From Gammaproteobacteria bacterium (GTDB taxonomy: Bacteria; Pseudomonadota; Gammaproteobacteria; GRL18), in NCBI GenBank assembly GCA_023144715.1, contig JAGLFC010000065.1, positions 1 through 8,243 on the forward strand: a DNA stretch of 8,243 nucleotides, written 5' to 3'. The position numbers and the translations under genes were made by a program. This document shows positions 1 through 6,569 of the stretch, piece by piece. The first letter of the stretch is position 1, and every line of letters begins with the position of its first letter. The notes under the pieces are model-generated. The model did not search any database, was not told the DNA's origin, and saw only the letters and a list, made by a program, of their open reading frames with translations.

Positions 1-345
1 GCTTTAGGTTCATGGCGTATTGTCACAGGGCTACCCTTACACTGGTTTATTATTGGTGGTTATATTGTAGTTGTCATACAAACATTTTTTGCCCCTAAGC
101 TCATTGTTCCTTTGGCGTACGATACGGGCGGAGTCACTACATCAACAGTAACGGTTCCTATTGTAACCGCATTGGGTATTGGATTAGCAGGCAAAGTACC
201 GGGACGCAGTGAATTATTGGATGGCTTTGGTTTAATTGCATTTGCCAGCTTATTTCCCATTATATCTGTTTTAGCTTATGCCCAACTTTCTGCATGGTAT
301 ACTCATCGACAAAGTGTCACCCATCACTCAAATAATAAAGAATAA
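1..345 (+). CDS. DUF1538 family membrane protein, C-terminal part (cut by window start)
   Basis: The reading frame is open from base 1 to the TAA at 343-345, giving 114 visible residues with the N-terminus outside the window. Three hydrophobic stretches are visible, at about residues 11-30, 50-65 and 80-97. Between the first two lies a conserved-looking loop, AYDTGGVTTSTVTVP (residues 39-53), followed by GLAGKVPG and DGFGLIAFASLFPI; these are what I recognise as DUF1538. The tail is short and hydrophilic (HRQSVTHHSNNKE). The family is an integral inner-membrane protein. As I recall, the DUF1538 pair UmpA/UmpB of Halomonas was reported as a Na+(K+)/H+ antiporter, but the substrate here cannot be read from a fragment. 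A PII-like gene starts 41 bp downstream and a CBS gene follows, which suggests a carrier controlled by small nucleotide sensors. Family assignment is fairly sure; substrate is unknown. Confidence 0.8.
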   Translation, partial: ALGSWRIVTGLPLHWFIIGGYIVVVIQTFFAPKLIVPLAYDTGGVTTSTVTVPIVTALGIGLAGKVPGRSELLDGFGLIAFASLFPIISVLAYAQLSAWYTHRQSVTHHSNNKE

Positions 346-386
346 CACTCCCCTAGAAAGATAAATTTAATTAAGGAAATTTTATT

Positions 387-737
387 ATGCACTTTAAATT
401 AATTATTGCCTTTGTCAATGATGATGTAACCGATGCTGTTTTAGATGCCAGTCGCATAGCAGGTGCAACAGGTGCAACAGTCGTTAATAATGCTCGTGGT
501 GAAGGTATCAAACAATCAAAAACATTTTTTGGTCTCACATTGGAGACCCAACGAGATATTTTATTATTACTGGTTGAGGAACATCTCAGTAGAGATATTT
601 TAGAAACGATTGAGCAAGTAGGAAAGTTTGATAACTCACCGGGTTCAGGTATCGCATTGCAAATCGATGTAGAAGATGCAGTAGGTATTTCTCATCAAAT
701 TAAAGAATTATCAGAAACTATTGAGGAAATAATATGA
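387..737 (+). CDS. PII-like (P-II family) signalling protein beside DUF1538
   Basis: This gene encodes 116 residues from an ATG preceded by AAGGAA (373-378). The fold pattern matches a PII protein: strand FKLIIAFVN (3-11), helix DAVLDASRIAGA, strand ATVVNNARGEG (30-40), strand RDILLLLVE (56-64), helix SRDILETIEQV, then KFDNSPGSGIALQIDVEDAVGI (80-101), which corresponds to the B-loop and last strand. PII proteins are trimeric sensors of ATP/ADP and 2-oxoglutarate or other nucleotides, and many bind a neighbouring transporter. The T-loop region (about 38-55) looks some five residues shorter than in GlnB/GlnK, and the protein contains no tyrosine at all, so the usual uridylylation of Tyr51 is impossible. 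It is therefore unlikely to be a nitrogen-regulatory GlnB/GlnK. The likely partner, by inference, is the DUF1538 protein just upstream. A 9-bp tandem duplication (GGTGCAACA, 462-470 and 471-479) encodes its repeated GAT. Confidence 0.8.
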   Translation: MHFKLIIAFVNDDVTDAVLDASRIAGATGATVVNNARGEGIKQSKTFFGLTLETQRDILLLLVEEHLSRDILETIEQVGKFDNSPGSGIALQIDVEDAVGISHQIKELSETIEEII

Positions 738-1144
738 ACAAGGGATTAATTCAAGTTAAAGATGTCATGAAACATCAAGTCGATTTTGTTGATGGTATGA
801 AAACCGTAAAAGAAGCATTAAATGAAATGCTTCATATCGAAACAAAAACATTGATTGTTAATAAGCGTCATGAACATGATGAATGGGGTATTGTTGTGAT
901 TGCTGATATTGCCCGTATGTTGTTGGCAACTGATCGCTCTGTAGAACGCACCAATGTTTATGAGGTGATGACCAAGCCTGCTATTACTATTCGTCAAGAT
1001 ATGGATATACGCTATTGTGCTCGATTATTTGAACGCTTAGGTTTATCCAGAGCACCTGTAGTTCGACATGGAGAAATAATCGGTATCGTCAGTTATACTG
1101 ATATGGTACTCAAAGGCTTATGTGATATAAATAAAAAGCATTAA
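734..1144 (+). CDS. Two-CBS-domain protein, probable regulator of the DUF1538 system
   Basis: This gene encodes 136 residues that consist of little more than a tandem CBS (Bateman) module. CBS1 runs from about residue 8 (VKDVMKHQVDFV) to 64. CBS2 runs from about 75 to 130, with the classical opening EVMTKPAITI and closing GEIIGIVSYTDMV. There is no attached enzyme or membrane domain, so it is a stand-alone soluble sensor; CBS pairs commonly bind adenine nucleotides. The ATG overlaps the PII-like stop codon by 4 bp (ATGA at 734-737) and has GAGGAA at 723-728 as its ribosome binding site, so translation is probably coupled to the PII-like gene. CBS1 is less canonical than CBS2 and contains an acidic/basic insertion, KRHEHDEWG (44-52). 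A role in gating or reporting on the DUF1538 carrier is inferred from context only. Confidence 0.85.
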   Translation: MNKGLIQVKDVMKHQVDFVDGMKTVKEALNEMLHIETKTLIVNKRHEHDEWGIVVIADIARMLLATDRSVERTNVYEVMTKPAITIRQDMDIRYCARLFERLGLSRAPVVRHGEIIGIVSYTDMVLKGLCDINKKH

Positions 1145-1171
1145 AATCATATAGATATATTTTAATTGATT

Positions 1172-1214
1172 ATACAAAATTTCTGAACTATTGAACTTTT
1201 AAGAAATTTTGTAT
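1172..1214. repeat. Perfect 13-bp inverted repeat with 17-nt spacer
   Basis: ATACAAAATTTCT (1172-1184) is exactly mirrored by AGAAATTTTGTAT (1202-1214), with 17 nt between. It starts 28 bp after the CBS gene stop and lies about 110 bp before the next start codon. As RNA it would form an AT-rich 13-bp hairpin that could end the DUF1538/PII/CBS transcript. However, no T-run follows the stem, so a classical intrinsic terminator is doubtful, and an operator or processing site is equally possible. Confidence 0.5.
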
Positions 1215-1224
1215 TGAGTCAATA
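1212..1224. promoter_or_regulatory. Small palindrome TATTGA-G-TCAATA, possible operator
   Basis: Two perfect 6-bp arms, TATTGA and TCAATA, flank a single central G and overlap the last three bases of the larger inverted repeat. Such a compact palindrome upstream of a gene could be a regulator half-site pair. It resembles neither a LexA box (CTGT-N8-ACAG) nor an FNR box (TTGAT-N4-ATCAA). In AT-rich DNA a palindrome of this size may arise by chance. Confidence 0.2.
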
Positions 1225-1322
1225 TTATAAACCCTTTTCTTAATGTACAATTATCAACTATTAAATAATACGACTCAAGCAATGCACTTTATTTTATCAC
1301 TTATTTATCAGGAGCAAAAACT

Positions 1323-1652
1323 ATGTCTATCCGACTTGAATACATCGTGTGCAATAAAAAAGGTGATGAATTGAAACGCTTTGATGTCAAAACAGAAGCA
1401 GACGCTTATGATTCAGTCATTTGTGCCGCTGAGGATATTAGTTTATTACTTGCACCCATACAAAAAAATCTCTCACTTAATGATGATCAAATTTATGCCA
1501 TTTCAGAACATCTTGCCTTTCAATCGGATGAAGTCAAACAGGCATTAAAACAAATAAAAAAACCAAAATCACCTATTTCATCCAAAGATGGCTTAACTAA
1601 AAAAGATGATACCAAAGCAGAAATACCACCAAAACCTTCAGTGACTCATTAG
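1323..1652 (+). CDS. yebG: YebG family protein (DNA-damage-associated small protein)
   Basis: This gene encodes 109 residues from an ATG preceded by AGGAG (1310-1314, 8 nt spacing). The first 80 residues follow the YebG pattern: strand LEYIVCNKKGDE, then RFDVKTEADAYDSVICAAEDISLLL (20-43) with the family's KKEADAYD-type motif, then a helical stretch (LNDDQIYAISEHLAFQSDEV). The tail (about 79-109) is rich in Lys, Pro and Ser and probably disordered, as in Escherichia coli YebG (96 aa). In E. coli yebG is induced by LexA-controlled SOS signalling; its molecular function is not established. No CTGT-N8-ACAG LexA box is visible in the 178 bp upstream, so SOS control here is not supported. A pseudouridine synthase gene begins 4 bp after the stop, so the two are probably co-transcribed. 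The family call is based on remembered sequence patterns. Confidence 0.8.
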   Translation: MSIRLEYIVCNKKGDELKRFDVKTEADAYDSVICAAEDISLLLAPIQKNLSLNDDQIYAISEHLAFQSDEVKQALKQIKKPKSPISSKDGLTKKDDTKAEIPPKPSVTH

Positions 1653-1656
1653 TAAC

Positions 1657-2532
1657 GTGTTCACAAAATATGCCAAGCACAAAATACCCTCACACAACTT
1701 ATCCAATAGATTTGAACAACATCTAAACGTGACTCATGATGCTATAAGTGCCATTGAACTATTAGCAGAGCATACTGATTTTTCTAAGCAAACACTGAAA
1801 AAAATTATGAAAAAAGGAGCAGTATGGCTCACTCAAGGACAATCAACACGACGCATCCGTCGAGCCAGTAAAACACTTTCTATTGGACAAACCTTACACT
1901 TATATTATGATGCTAAGATTATACAAGAATCAGATTTAAGTGCTTTATTGATTGCTGATGAAGGTGATTATAGCGTTTGGTTTAAACCTTCAGGTATGCT
2001 CTCTCAGGGGAGTAAATATGGTGATCATAGTACTATATATCGTTGGGCTGAAACGCATTTAACACCACAACGCAATGCCTTTTTAGTACATCGACTGGAT
2101 CGTGCTACCAGTGGACTCATACTGATAGCTCATAGTAAAAAAGCAGCCGCCAGTCTTTCACAATTATTTTCTCTTCGAGACATTTATAAATATTATAAGG
2201 CACTTGTAGAGGGTATACCTGATTCTCCTATAAGCATTAACGAACCCTTAAACAACAAAAAAGCCATCACAAAAATTTTATCCACTACTATTCTGCCTGA
2301 TAGAAAGCATAGTTTACTAGACATACAGCTTTTAACAGGTCGAAAACATCAAATTCGACAGCATTTACACTTTATTAATCATGCTATTGTCGGTGATAGA
2401 CTTTATGGTACAGCCAATAAAGACACTATAAACCTGTGTCTAACCGCCTATAAAATACATTTTATATCCCCTTTTGATCAACAAAAAAAATACTATGAAC
2501 TCGGTAAAGAATATTATGCTTATACTGCCTAA
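1657..2532 (+). CDS. RluA-family RNA pseudouridine synthase
   Basis: This 291-residue enzyme isomerises uridine to pseudouridine in rRNA or tRNA. The N-terminal part has an S4-like RNA-binding segment (about 38-85, including SKQTLKKIMKKGAVWLTQ). The RluA-type catalytic domain follows (about 98-280). The motif HRLDRATSG (145-153) carries the catalytic Asp148, motif LTGRKHQIRQH lies at 226-236, and VGDRLYG at 245-251. The QGSKYGDHSTI stretch (117-127) recalls an RluA subgroup without an E. coli gene name, so the target uridine cannot be assigned. The start is GTG: an in-frame TGA lies at 1642-1644 and the first in-frame ATG is codon 51, inside the S4 region. No clear ribosome binding site precedes the GTG, which suggests reinitiation after the YebG stop 4 bp upstream. 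The 3' end overlaps the next gene. Confidence 0.9.
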   Translation: MFTKYAKHKIPSHNLSNRFEQHLNVTHDAISAIELLAEHTDFSKQTLKKIMKKGAVWLTQGQSTRRIRRASKTLSIGQTLHLYYDAKIIQESDLSALLIADEGDYSVWFKPSGMLSQGSKYGDHSTIYRWAETHLTPQRNAFLVHRLDRATSGLILIAHSKKAAASLSQLFSLRDIYKYYKALVEGIPDSPISINEPLNNKKAITKILSTTILPDRKHSLLDIQLLTGRKHQIRQHLHFINHAIVGDRLYGTANKDTINLCLTAYKIHFISPFDQQKKYYELGKEYYAYTA

Positions 2533-3091
2533 TTCCTGTTTTTTACATGTTCCAAAAACAGGAGGCTCATGGGTAAAAAAAGCTATTATAGCCTCAGGTA
2601 TTACTTATGAAGAGTATCGTATAGAGGGTGATCCACATATTGGTTTAACACACTGTCCTGTCGCCGATACATTCAAATTTGCCTTTGTACGTCATCCTGT
2701 ATCATTATATCGTTCCTATTGGCAATTTAAAATGACTCATCAATGGGACAAAAAAAATCCACTCGATATGGAATGCCAGTCCAATGATTTTAATGTTTTT
2801 ATTCAAAATGTATTGGCTAAATTTCCAAGTTGTTATAGCCATGAATTGATTAATTTTGTGGGAACAGAGGCAGAACCTATTGAATTTATTGGTCAGTATG
2901 AAAATTTAGTAGAAGACTTAATTCGAGCATTAACATTGGCACAAGAAACGTTTAGTGAAGATGCTATTAGAAATTTACCTGCATACAACGTGAGTAATAA
3001 AAAACGCTTTCCTGCTGATTATGATCAAGATTTAGAACAAAAAATAAGGCAATCAGAACATAAAATGATGAAACGATTTTTTTATGATTAA
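2516..3091 (+). CDS. Small sulfotransferase-like protein
   Basis: From the ATG at 2516 this encodes 191 residues. Residues 9-19 (FLHVPKTGGSW) match the 5'-phosphosulfate-binding loop of PAPS-dependent sulfotransferases. FAFVRHPVSLYRSYW (55-69) matches the 3'-phosphate-binding motif, with Arg59 and Ser67 in the expected places. Such enzymes move sulfate from PAPS to a hydroxyl or amine on a carbohydrate, lipid or small molecule; the acceptor here is unknown. The frame stays open upstream to another ATG at 2474, but the family motif begins almost at once after the 2516 ATG, so the shorter start is preferred. It overlaps the pseudouridine synthase gene by 17 bp, with only a weak ribosome binding site (GGTAAAGA, 2503-2510), implying translational coupling. 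It is shorter than typical sulfotransferases (250-350 aa), so the fold may be minimal. The gene ends 21 bp from the convergent relA stop. Confidence 0.75.
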   Translation: MLILPNSCFLHVPKTGGSWVKKAIIASGITYEEYRIEGDPHIGLTHCPVADTFKFAFVRHPVSLYRSYWQFKMTHQWDKKNPLDMECQSNDFNVFIQNVLAKFPSCYSHELINFVGTEAEPIEFIGQYENLVEDLIRALTLAQETFSEDAIRNLPAYNVSNKKRFPADYDQDLEQKIRQSEHKMMKRFFYD

Positions 3092-3112
3092 CCCGATAAT
3101 TTTTTGGTATTG

Positions 3113-5116
3113 TTACTTTGATCCATGATACATTTTAACTTTTTTAGTTTTAGATTTTTTCTTATCTTCTAATAAAATACCATGAAAGATATTGGGTATT
3201 TGTAAAATTTTCTTCAACAGTGCTTCTGATTGATCCATAGAGGACACTTCTACTTTAAATTTCATTGAAACAGATTGATCAATTTTATCTGTTTTTGTAT
3301 TTGCTTTAAGCACATTAACGTGTGCTTCATTTAATACTGTGGTAATATCATTCAATAAACCTTGTCGATCAAACGCTATAATATGTATTTTTAGCCTTAT
3401 TATCATTGATTGTACAGCTTGTTCACCCCACGTGAGTTCAATAATTTTTGTCTTTTTACTATGTGTTAATTGCTTGTAACGTATTTTTTGACAAGCACTA
3501 TGATGAATGCGTATGGTTTTATCTTTGAGTAATTCACCCTTAATTCTATCACCCACTTGCGGTTCACAACACAGTGCTAAAGACACTTTATGGTCACCAA
3601 TACCTTTTAGAAAATTTTTAGAAACCAGTGGCTTATTATATTCTTCTTTAAATAATGTTTTAAACCATAAACGAATACGTGATTTTGCACGAATAGTATT
3701 CACATAGTGCCGATGATGATCCAACCAATAAAGATGAGGTTTAGAATCCTGATCGGTCAGTATCTCAATACATTCACCTGATCTAATAGGATAACTCAAG
3801 GGTACTCGATGATCATTGACTATAGCACCAATACATTGGTGTCCTACTTCAGTATGAATAGCATACGCAAAATCCAGTACCGTTGCTCCAGCAGGTAAAT
3901 TGATAACATCTTTTTGAGGGGTTAAAACCAATACTCGATCATTAAAGAATTCTGTTTTAAATTCTTCAAGCAAAGTATCATTATCAATTGAATTATCCAG
4001 TAAACGCCGTAATGTGGCTATGGTATTAACCAGTGCAACATCTTGATTACTGCCTTCTTTATAACGCCAATGAGCTGCTACACCATGTTCTGCAAAATCG
4101 TGCATTTCTTGCGTGCGGATCTGAATTTCAATCACTTGATTATCTGATCCCACAATGGCTGTATGAATAGATTGATAGCCATTTTCTTTGCTATTGGCAA
4201 TATAATCATCAAACTCATAAGGTAAATATTTCCATTGAGTATGTACAATACCAAGGATCAGATAACATTGTGATAAATCAGAAACAATAATACGCACCGC
4301 AAGCAAATCCGCTAATTCATGCCATTGCACTTTCTTTTTTTGCATTTTTTTCCAAATACTAAAAAGATGTTTAGGACGACCGTATATTTTTGCTTCAATA
4401 TTGGACTGTGATAAAATATTTTGTAACTGACCTACAAAATGTTCAATATAGGCTTCTCTATCAGAACGAGTATCAGCCATTGATTTGGCAAGTGATTGAT
4501 ATGATTTAGAATCAATATAACGAAAGGCTAAATCTTCCATTTCCCATTTAAGATTAGACAATCCTAAACGATTTGCTAAGGGTGCATAAATATCCATTGT
4601 TTCTTGTGCAATACAATGTTGTATCATTTCACTTTCATTATCCAATATTCTTAAACGTTGGATACGAAAAGCTAATTTAATTAATACGGCTCGCACATCA
4701 TCAACCGTTGCCAATAACATTTGATGCAAAGATTCTGCTTCTGCTGGTTTATAAGCTAACTCTTCTGAACATTCCTTAAATGTATTAAGCCAGTTAACAT
4801 GTTTCACTAAATTAGCAATAGTAGAATTAAATTGTTGATCAATTGTGTAATTATCTAACATTTCTCTTAAACGAAAATCACTTAATAGTGTTGCCACTAG
4901 GGTTTCGGCATCCACTCCCAGATACTTTAAAATAAGTGTAATATCCAGTACATTAGGCTTGTTATTATTGGGACTTACCATCACTTTAAAAACGTAAGAA
5001 AGTGCCTGTTTTATGTAGTGTAAGTGAACAGGATCAACAATATCACAGGTAAGTTTTTTAAAAATTTCAGTATCATTATGCTGATCAATGATACCGTTAA
5101 ATTGACTATGTTTCAT
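3113..5116 (-). CDS. relA: RelA, ribosome-associated (p)ppGpp synthetase with shortened helical domain
   Basis: This 667-residue protein makes (p)ppGpp from ATP and GTP/GDP when uncharged tRNA reaches the ribosomal A site. The order is a degenerate hydrolase domain (about 1-190), synthetase (about 220-355), TGS (about 393-455), a short linker, a Cys-rich domain (ALCCEPQVGD, Cys516/517, and HHSAC, Cys542) and ACT/RRM (about 572-645). The synthetase carries YGRPKHLFSIWKKMQKK (245-261), Asp270, EFDDYIANSK (301-310), NGYQSIHT and IEIQIRT with Glu330. The EFDD motif marks monofunctional RelA rather than SpoT/Rel (RFKD). The HD motif is replaced by Ser79-Asp80 and KLADR by KLAFR, so hydrolysis should be lost, as in E. 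coli RelA. E. coli RelA is 744 aa; the shortfall lies between WFK (484-486) and CC (516-517). The C-terminus is Lys-rich (652-661). It lies 41 bp behind dbpA on the same strand, with no strong ribosome binding site seen. Confidence 0.93.
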   Translation of the reverse strand: MKHSQFNGIIDQHNDTEIFKKLTCDIVDPVHLHYIKQALSYVFKVMVSPNNNKPNVLDITLILKYLGVDAETLVATLLSDFRLREMLDNYTIDQQFNSTIANLVKHVNWLNTFKECSEELAYKPAEAESLHQMLLATVDDVRAVLIKLAFRIQRLRILDNESEMIQHCIAQETMDIYAPLANRLGLSNLKWEMEDLAFRYIDSKSYQSLAKSMADTRSDREAYIEHFVGQLQNILSQSNIEAKIYGRPKHLFSIWKKMQKKKVQWHELADLLAVRIIVSDLSQCYLILGIVHTQWKYLPYEFDDYIANSKENGYQSIHTAIVGSDNQVIEIQIRTQEMHDFAEHGVAAHWRYKEGSNQDVALVNTIATLRRLLDNSIDNDTLLEEFKTEFFNDRVLVLTPQKDVINLPAGATVLDFAYAIHTEVGHQCIGAIVNDHRVPLSYPIRSGECIEILTDQDSKPHLYWLDHHRHYVNTIRAKSRIRLWFKTLFKEEYNKPLVSKNFLKGIGDHKVSLALCCEPQVGDRIKGELLKDKTIRIHHSACQKIRYKQLTHSKKTKIIELTWGEQAVQSMIIRLKIHIIAFDRQGLLNDITTVLNEAHVNVLKANTKTDKIDQSVSMKFKVEVSSMDQSEALLKKILQIPNIFHGILLEDKKKSKTKKVKMYHGSK

Positions 5117-5157
5117 AATTAAGAATTGATTAATTGAATGGTGTGATGTTAACTAAT

Positions 5158-6543
5158 TTATATTTCTCGAACTCTAAATGAACGTCCTTTTAATTGCCCT
5201 TGAGTGAGTTTTTTTAACGCATATTGAAGCATCTCACGCTGAATGGCAACATAGGATTTATTGGCAAATATTTGGATCTTACCCACTTGATTACCAGCAA
5301 TACCCTCTTTTCCTGTCAATGCCCCTAAAATATCACCCGGTCTGACTTTTTGCTTTTTGCCGCCATCAATTTGTAAAGTTGCCATCATGGGTTGAGTAAT
5401 GGGCTTATCGAGTAAATTAATGGGTGGTAAAGGTTCTATATCAATTGTTTGTTGCAAATATTCTTCTAATTTAGCCAGTTTAAATTGTTCTTTATCAGTA
5501 ATAATAGTACACGCAAAACCTTTATTACCAGCTCTTCCAGTACGTCCAATACGATGTGTATGCACTTCTAAATCACGAGCAATTTGATAATTAATCACCG
5601 CATCCAGTGATTCAATGTCTAAGCCTCGTGCCGCCACATCGGTTGCCACTAAAATAGAAATGCTTTTATTGACAAAACGTACTAAAGTTTGATCACGATC
5701 TCTTTGCTCTAAATCGCCATGTAAGGCTAATACACTAAAGCCATAATCACTTAATTCATCCGCCACTTCTTGAGTCTCTATTTTAGTATTACAAAATATC
5801 ACTGTAGATTCATGCTGATAATGTTGTAAGAGCAAACGCACGACTGTAAGACGGTGGCTGTTATTATCTGCCTTAAAAAGATGTTGTTGAATACTCGAAT
5901 TATCATGCGTTGAAGCGACTTTAACAAATTCAGGCTGGTGCATATATTGTTTAGCAATGGCTTTAACCGATGTTGCAAAAGTCGCACTAAACATCAGTGT
6001 TTGACGTTCTTCTTTAGAGGTTTGCCCAATAATATTATCTAATGCTGATTGAAAGCCCATTTCTAGCATACGATCCGCTTCATCTAAAATCAGTAAATTT
6101 ACATCATCTAATTTCAGCGTACCTTTACCTAAATGATCTTCAATACGTCCGGGTGTGCCAACAATAATATGAGCTCCATGTTCAAGTGATCCTACTTGTG
6201 GACCAAATGGCATACCACCACAGAGCGTTAACACTTTAATATTATGGATGGTACGACCTAGTTTACGTATTTCTTTAGCCACTTGATCGGCTAATTCCCG
6301 GGTAGGACAAAGAATAAGTGTTTGTATTCTAAACCATTTTACATTAAGTCTTTCTAATAAACCCAAGCCAAAAGCAGCGGTTTTTCCTGACCCTGTTTGT
6401 CCCTGTGCAATGACATCTTTACCCTGTAAAATAGCAGGTAAACTTTTGGATTGTATTGGAGTCATTGAATGATACCCTAAAGAAGCAAGATTCTTCAATA
6501 AAGTGGGGGATAAGTTTAGAGATGAAAATTCTGTGTGTGCCAA
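5158..6543 (-). CDS. dbpA: ATP-dependent RNA helicase DbpA (TTG start)
   Basis: This 461-residue DEAD-box helicase acts in 50S subunit assembly; the family is activated by hairpin 92 of 23S rRNA. Motifs in order: Q motif ending at Gln31, GQTGSGKT (48-55), PTREL (80-84), GG (109-110), TPGR (130-133), DEAD (154-157), SAT (186-188), HGDLEQRDRDQTL (275-287), ARGLD (305-309) and HRIGRTGR (330-337). The C-terminal RRM that defines DbpA spans about 383-459 and includes IDGGKKQKVRPGDILGALTG (392-411). The length matches E. coli DbpA (457 aa) throughout. The start is TTG, chosen because the protein then begins in register with E. coli DbpA and because AAGGAT (6551-6556 on this strand) stands 7 nt ahead of it. 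relA follows 41 bp downstream without a visible terminator, so the two probably share a transcript. Confidence 0.96.
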   Translation of the reverse strand: MAHTEFSSLNLSPTLLKNLASLGYHSMTPIQSKSLPAILQGKDVIAQGQTGSGKTAAFGLGLLERLNVKWFRIQTLILCPTRELADQVAKEIRKLGRTIHNIKVLTLCGGMPFGPQVGSLEHGAHIIVGTPGRIEDHLGKGTLKLDDVNLLILDEADRMLEMGFQSALDNIIGQTSKEERQTLMFSATFATSVKAIAKQYMHQPEFVKVASTHDNSSIQQHLFKADNNSHRLTVVRLLLQHYQHESTVIFCNTKIETQEVADELSDYGFSVLALHGDLEQRDRDQTLVRFVNKSISILVATDVAARGLDIESLDAVINYQIARDLEVHTHRIGRTGRAGNKGFACTIITDKEQFKLAKLEEYLQQTIDIEPLPPINLLDKPITQPMMATLQIDGGKKQKVRPGDILGALTGKEGIAGNQVGKIQIFANKSYVAIQREMLQYALKKLTQGQLKGRSFRVREI

Positions 6544-6550
6544 AGGTATT

Positions 6551-6556
6551 ATCCTT
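6551..6556 (-). promoter_or_regulatory. Ribosome binding site of dbpA (supports TTG start)
   Basis: AAGGAT on the minus strand sits 7 nt before the TTG at 6543-6541. This is normal Shine-Dalgarno spacing and decides the start codon, since no ATG near the expected N-terminus is available. Confidence 0.7.
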
Positions 6557-6569
6557 AAATAATAAATTG

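Noticed and set aside
60..260. Minus-strand open frame opposite the DUF1538 fragment
   Set aside because: It lies wholly antisense to a recognised membrane-protein coding region and has no family resemblance of its own.
462..479. 9-bp tandem duplication GGTGCAACA
   Set aside because: It simply encodes the repeated Gly-Ala-Thr in the PII-like protein; two copies do not make a repeat array.
2474..2515. Upstream ATG codons (2474, 2495) as the sulfotransferase start
   Set aside because: They add a low-complexity Lys/Asn leader, have no ribosome binding site in the A-run before them and lengthen the overlap with the upstream gene; the family motif begins right after the 2516 ATG.
3087..3105. ATTA-ACCCGA-TAAT followed by TTTTTT after the sulfotransferase gene as a terminator
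   Set aside because: A 4-bp all-AT stem is too weak to call.
3507..3707. Plus-strand open frame inside relA
   Set aside because: It is antisense to the relA linker and Cys-rich region, with no ribosome binding site or recognisable motif.
5399..5587. Plus-strand open frame inside dbpA
   Set aside because: It is a shadow of the conserved helicase C-terminal domain codons on the other strand.
5799..5987. Minus-strand open frame in another frame of dbpA
   Set aside because: It is out of frame with the intact helicase and has no independent signals.
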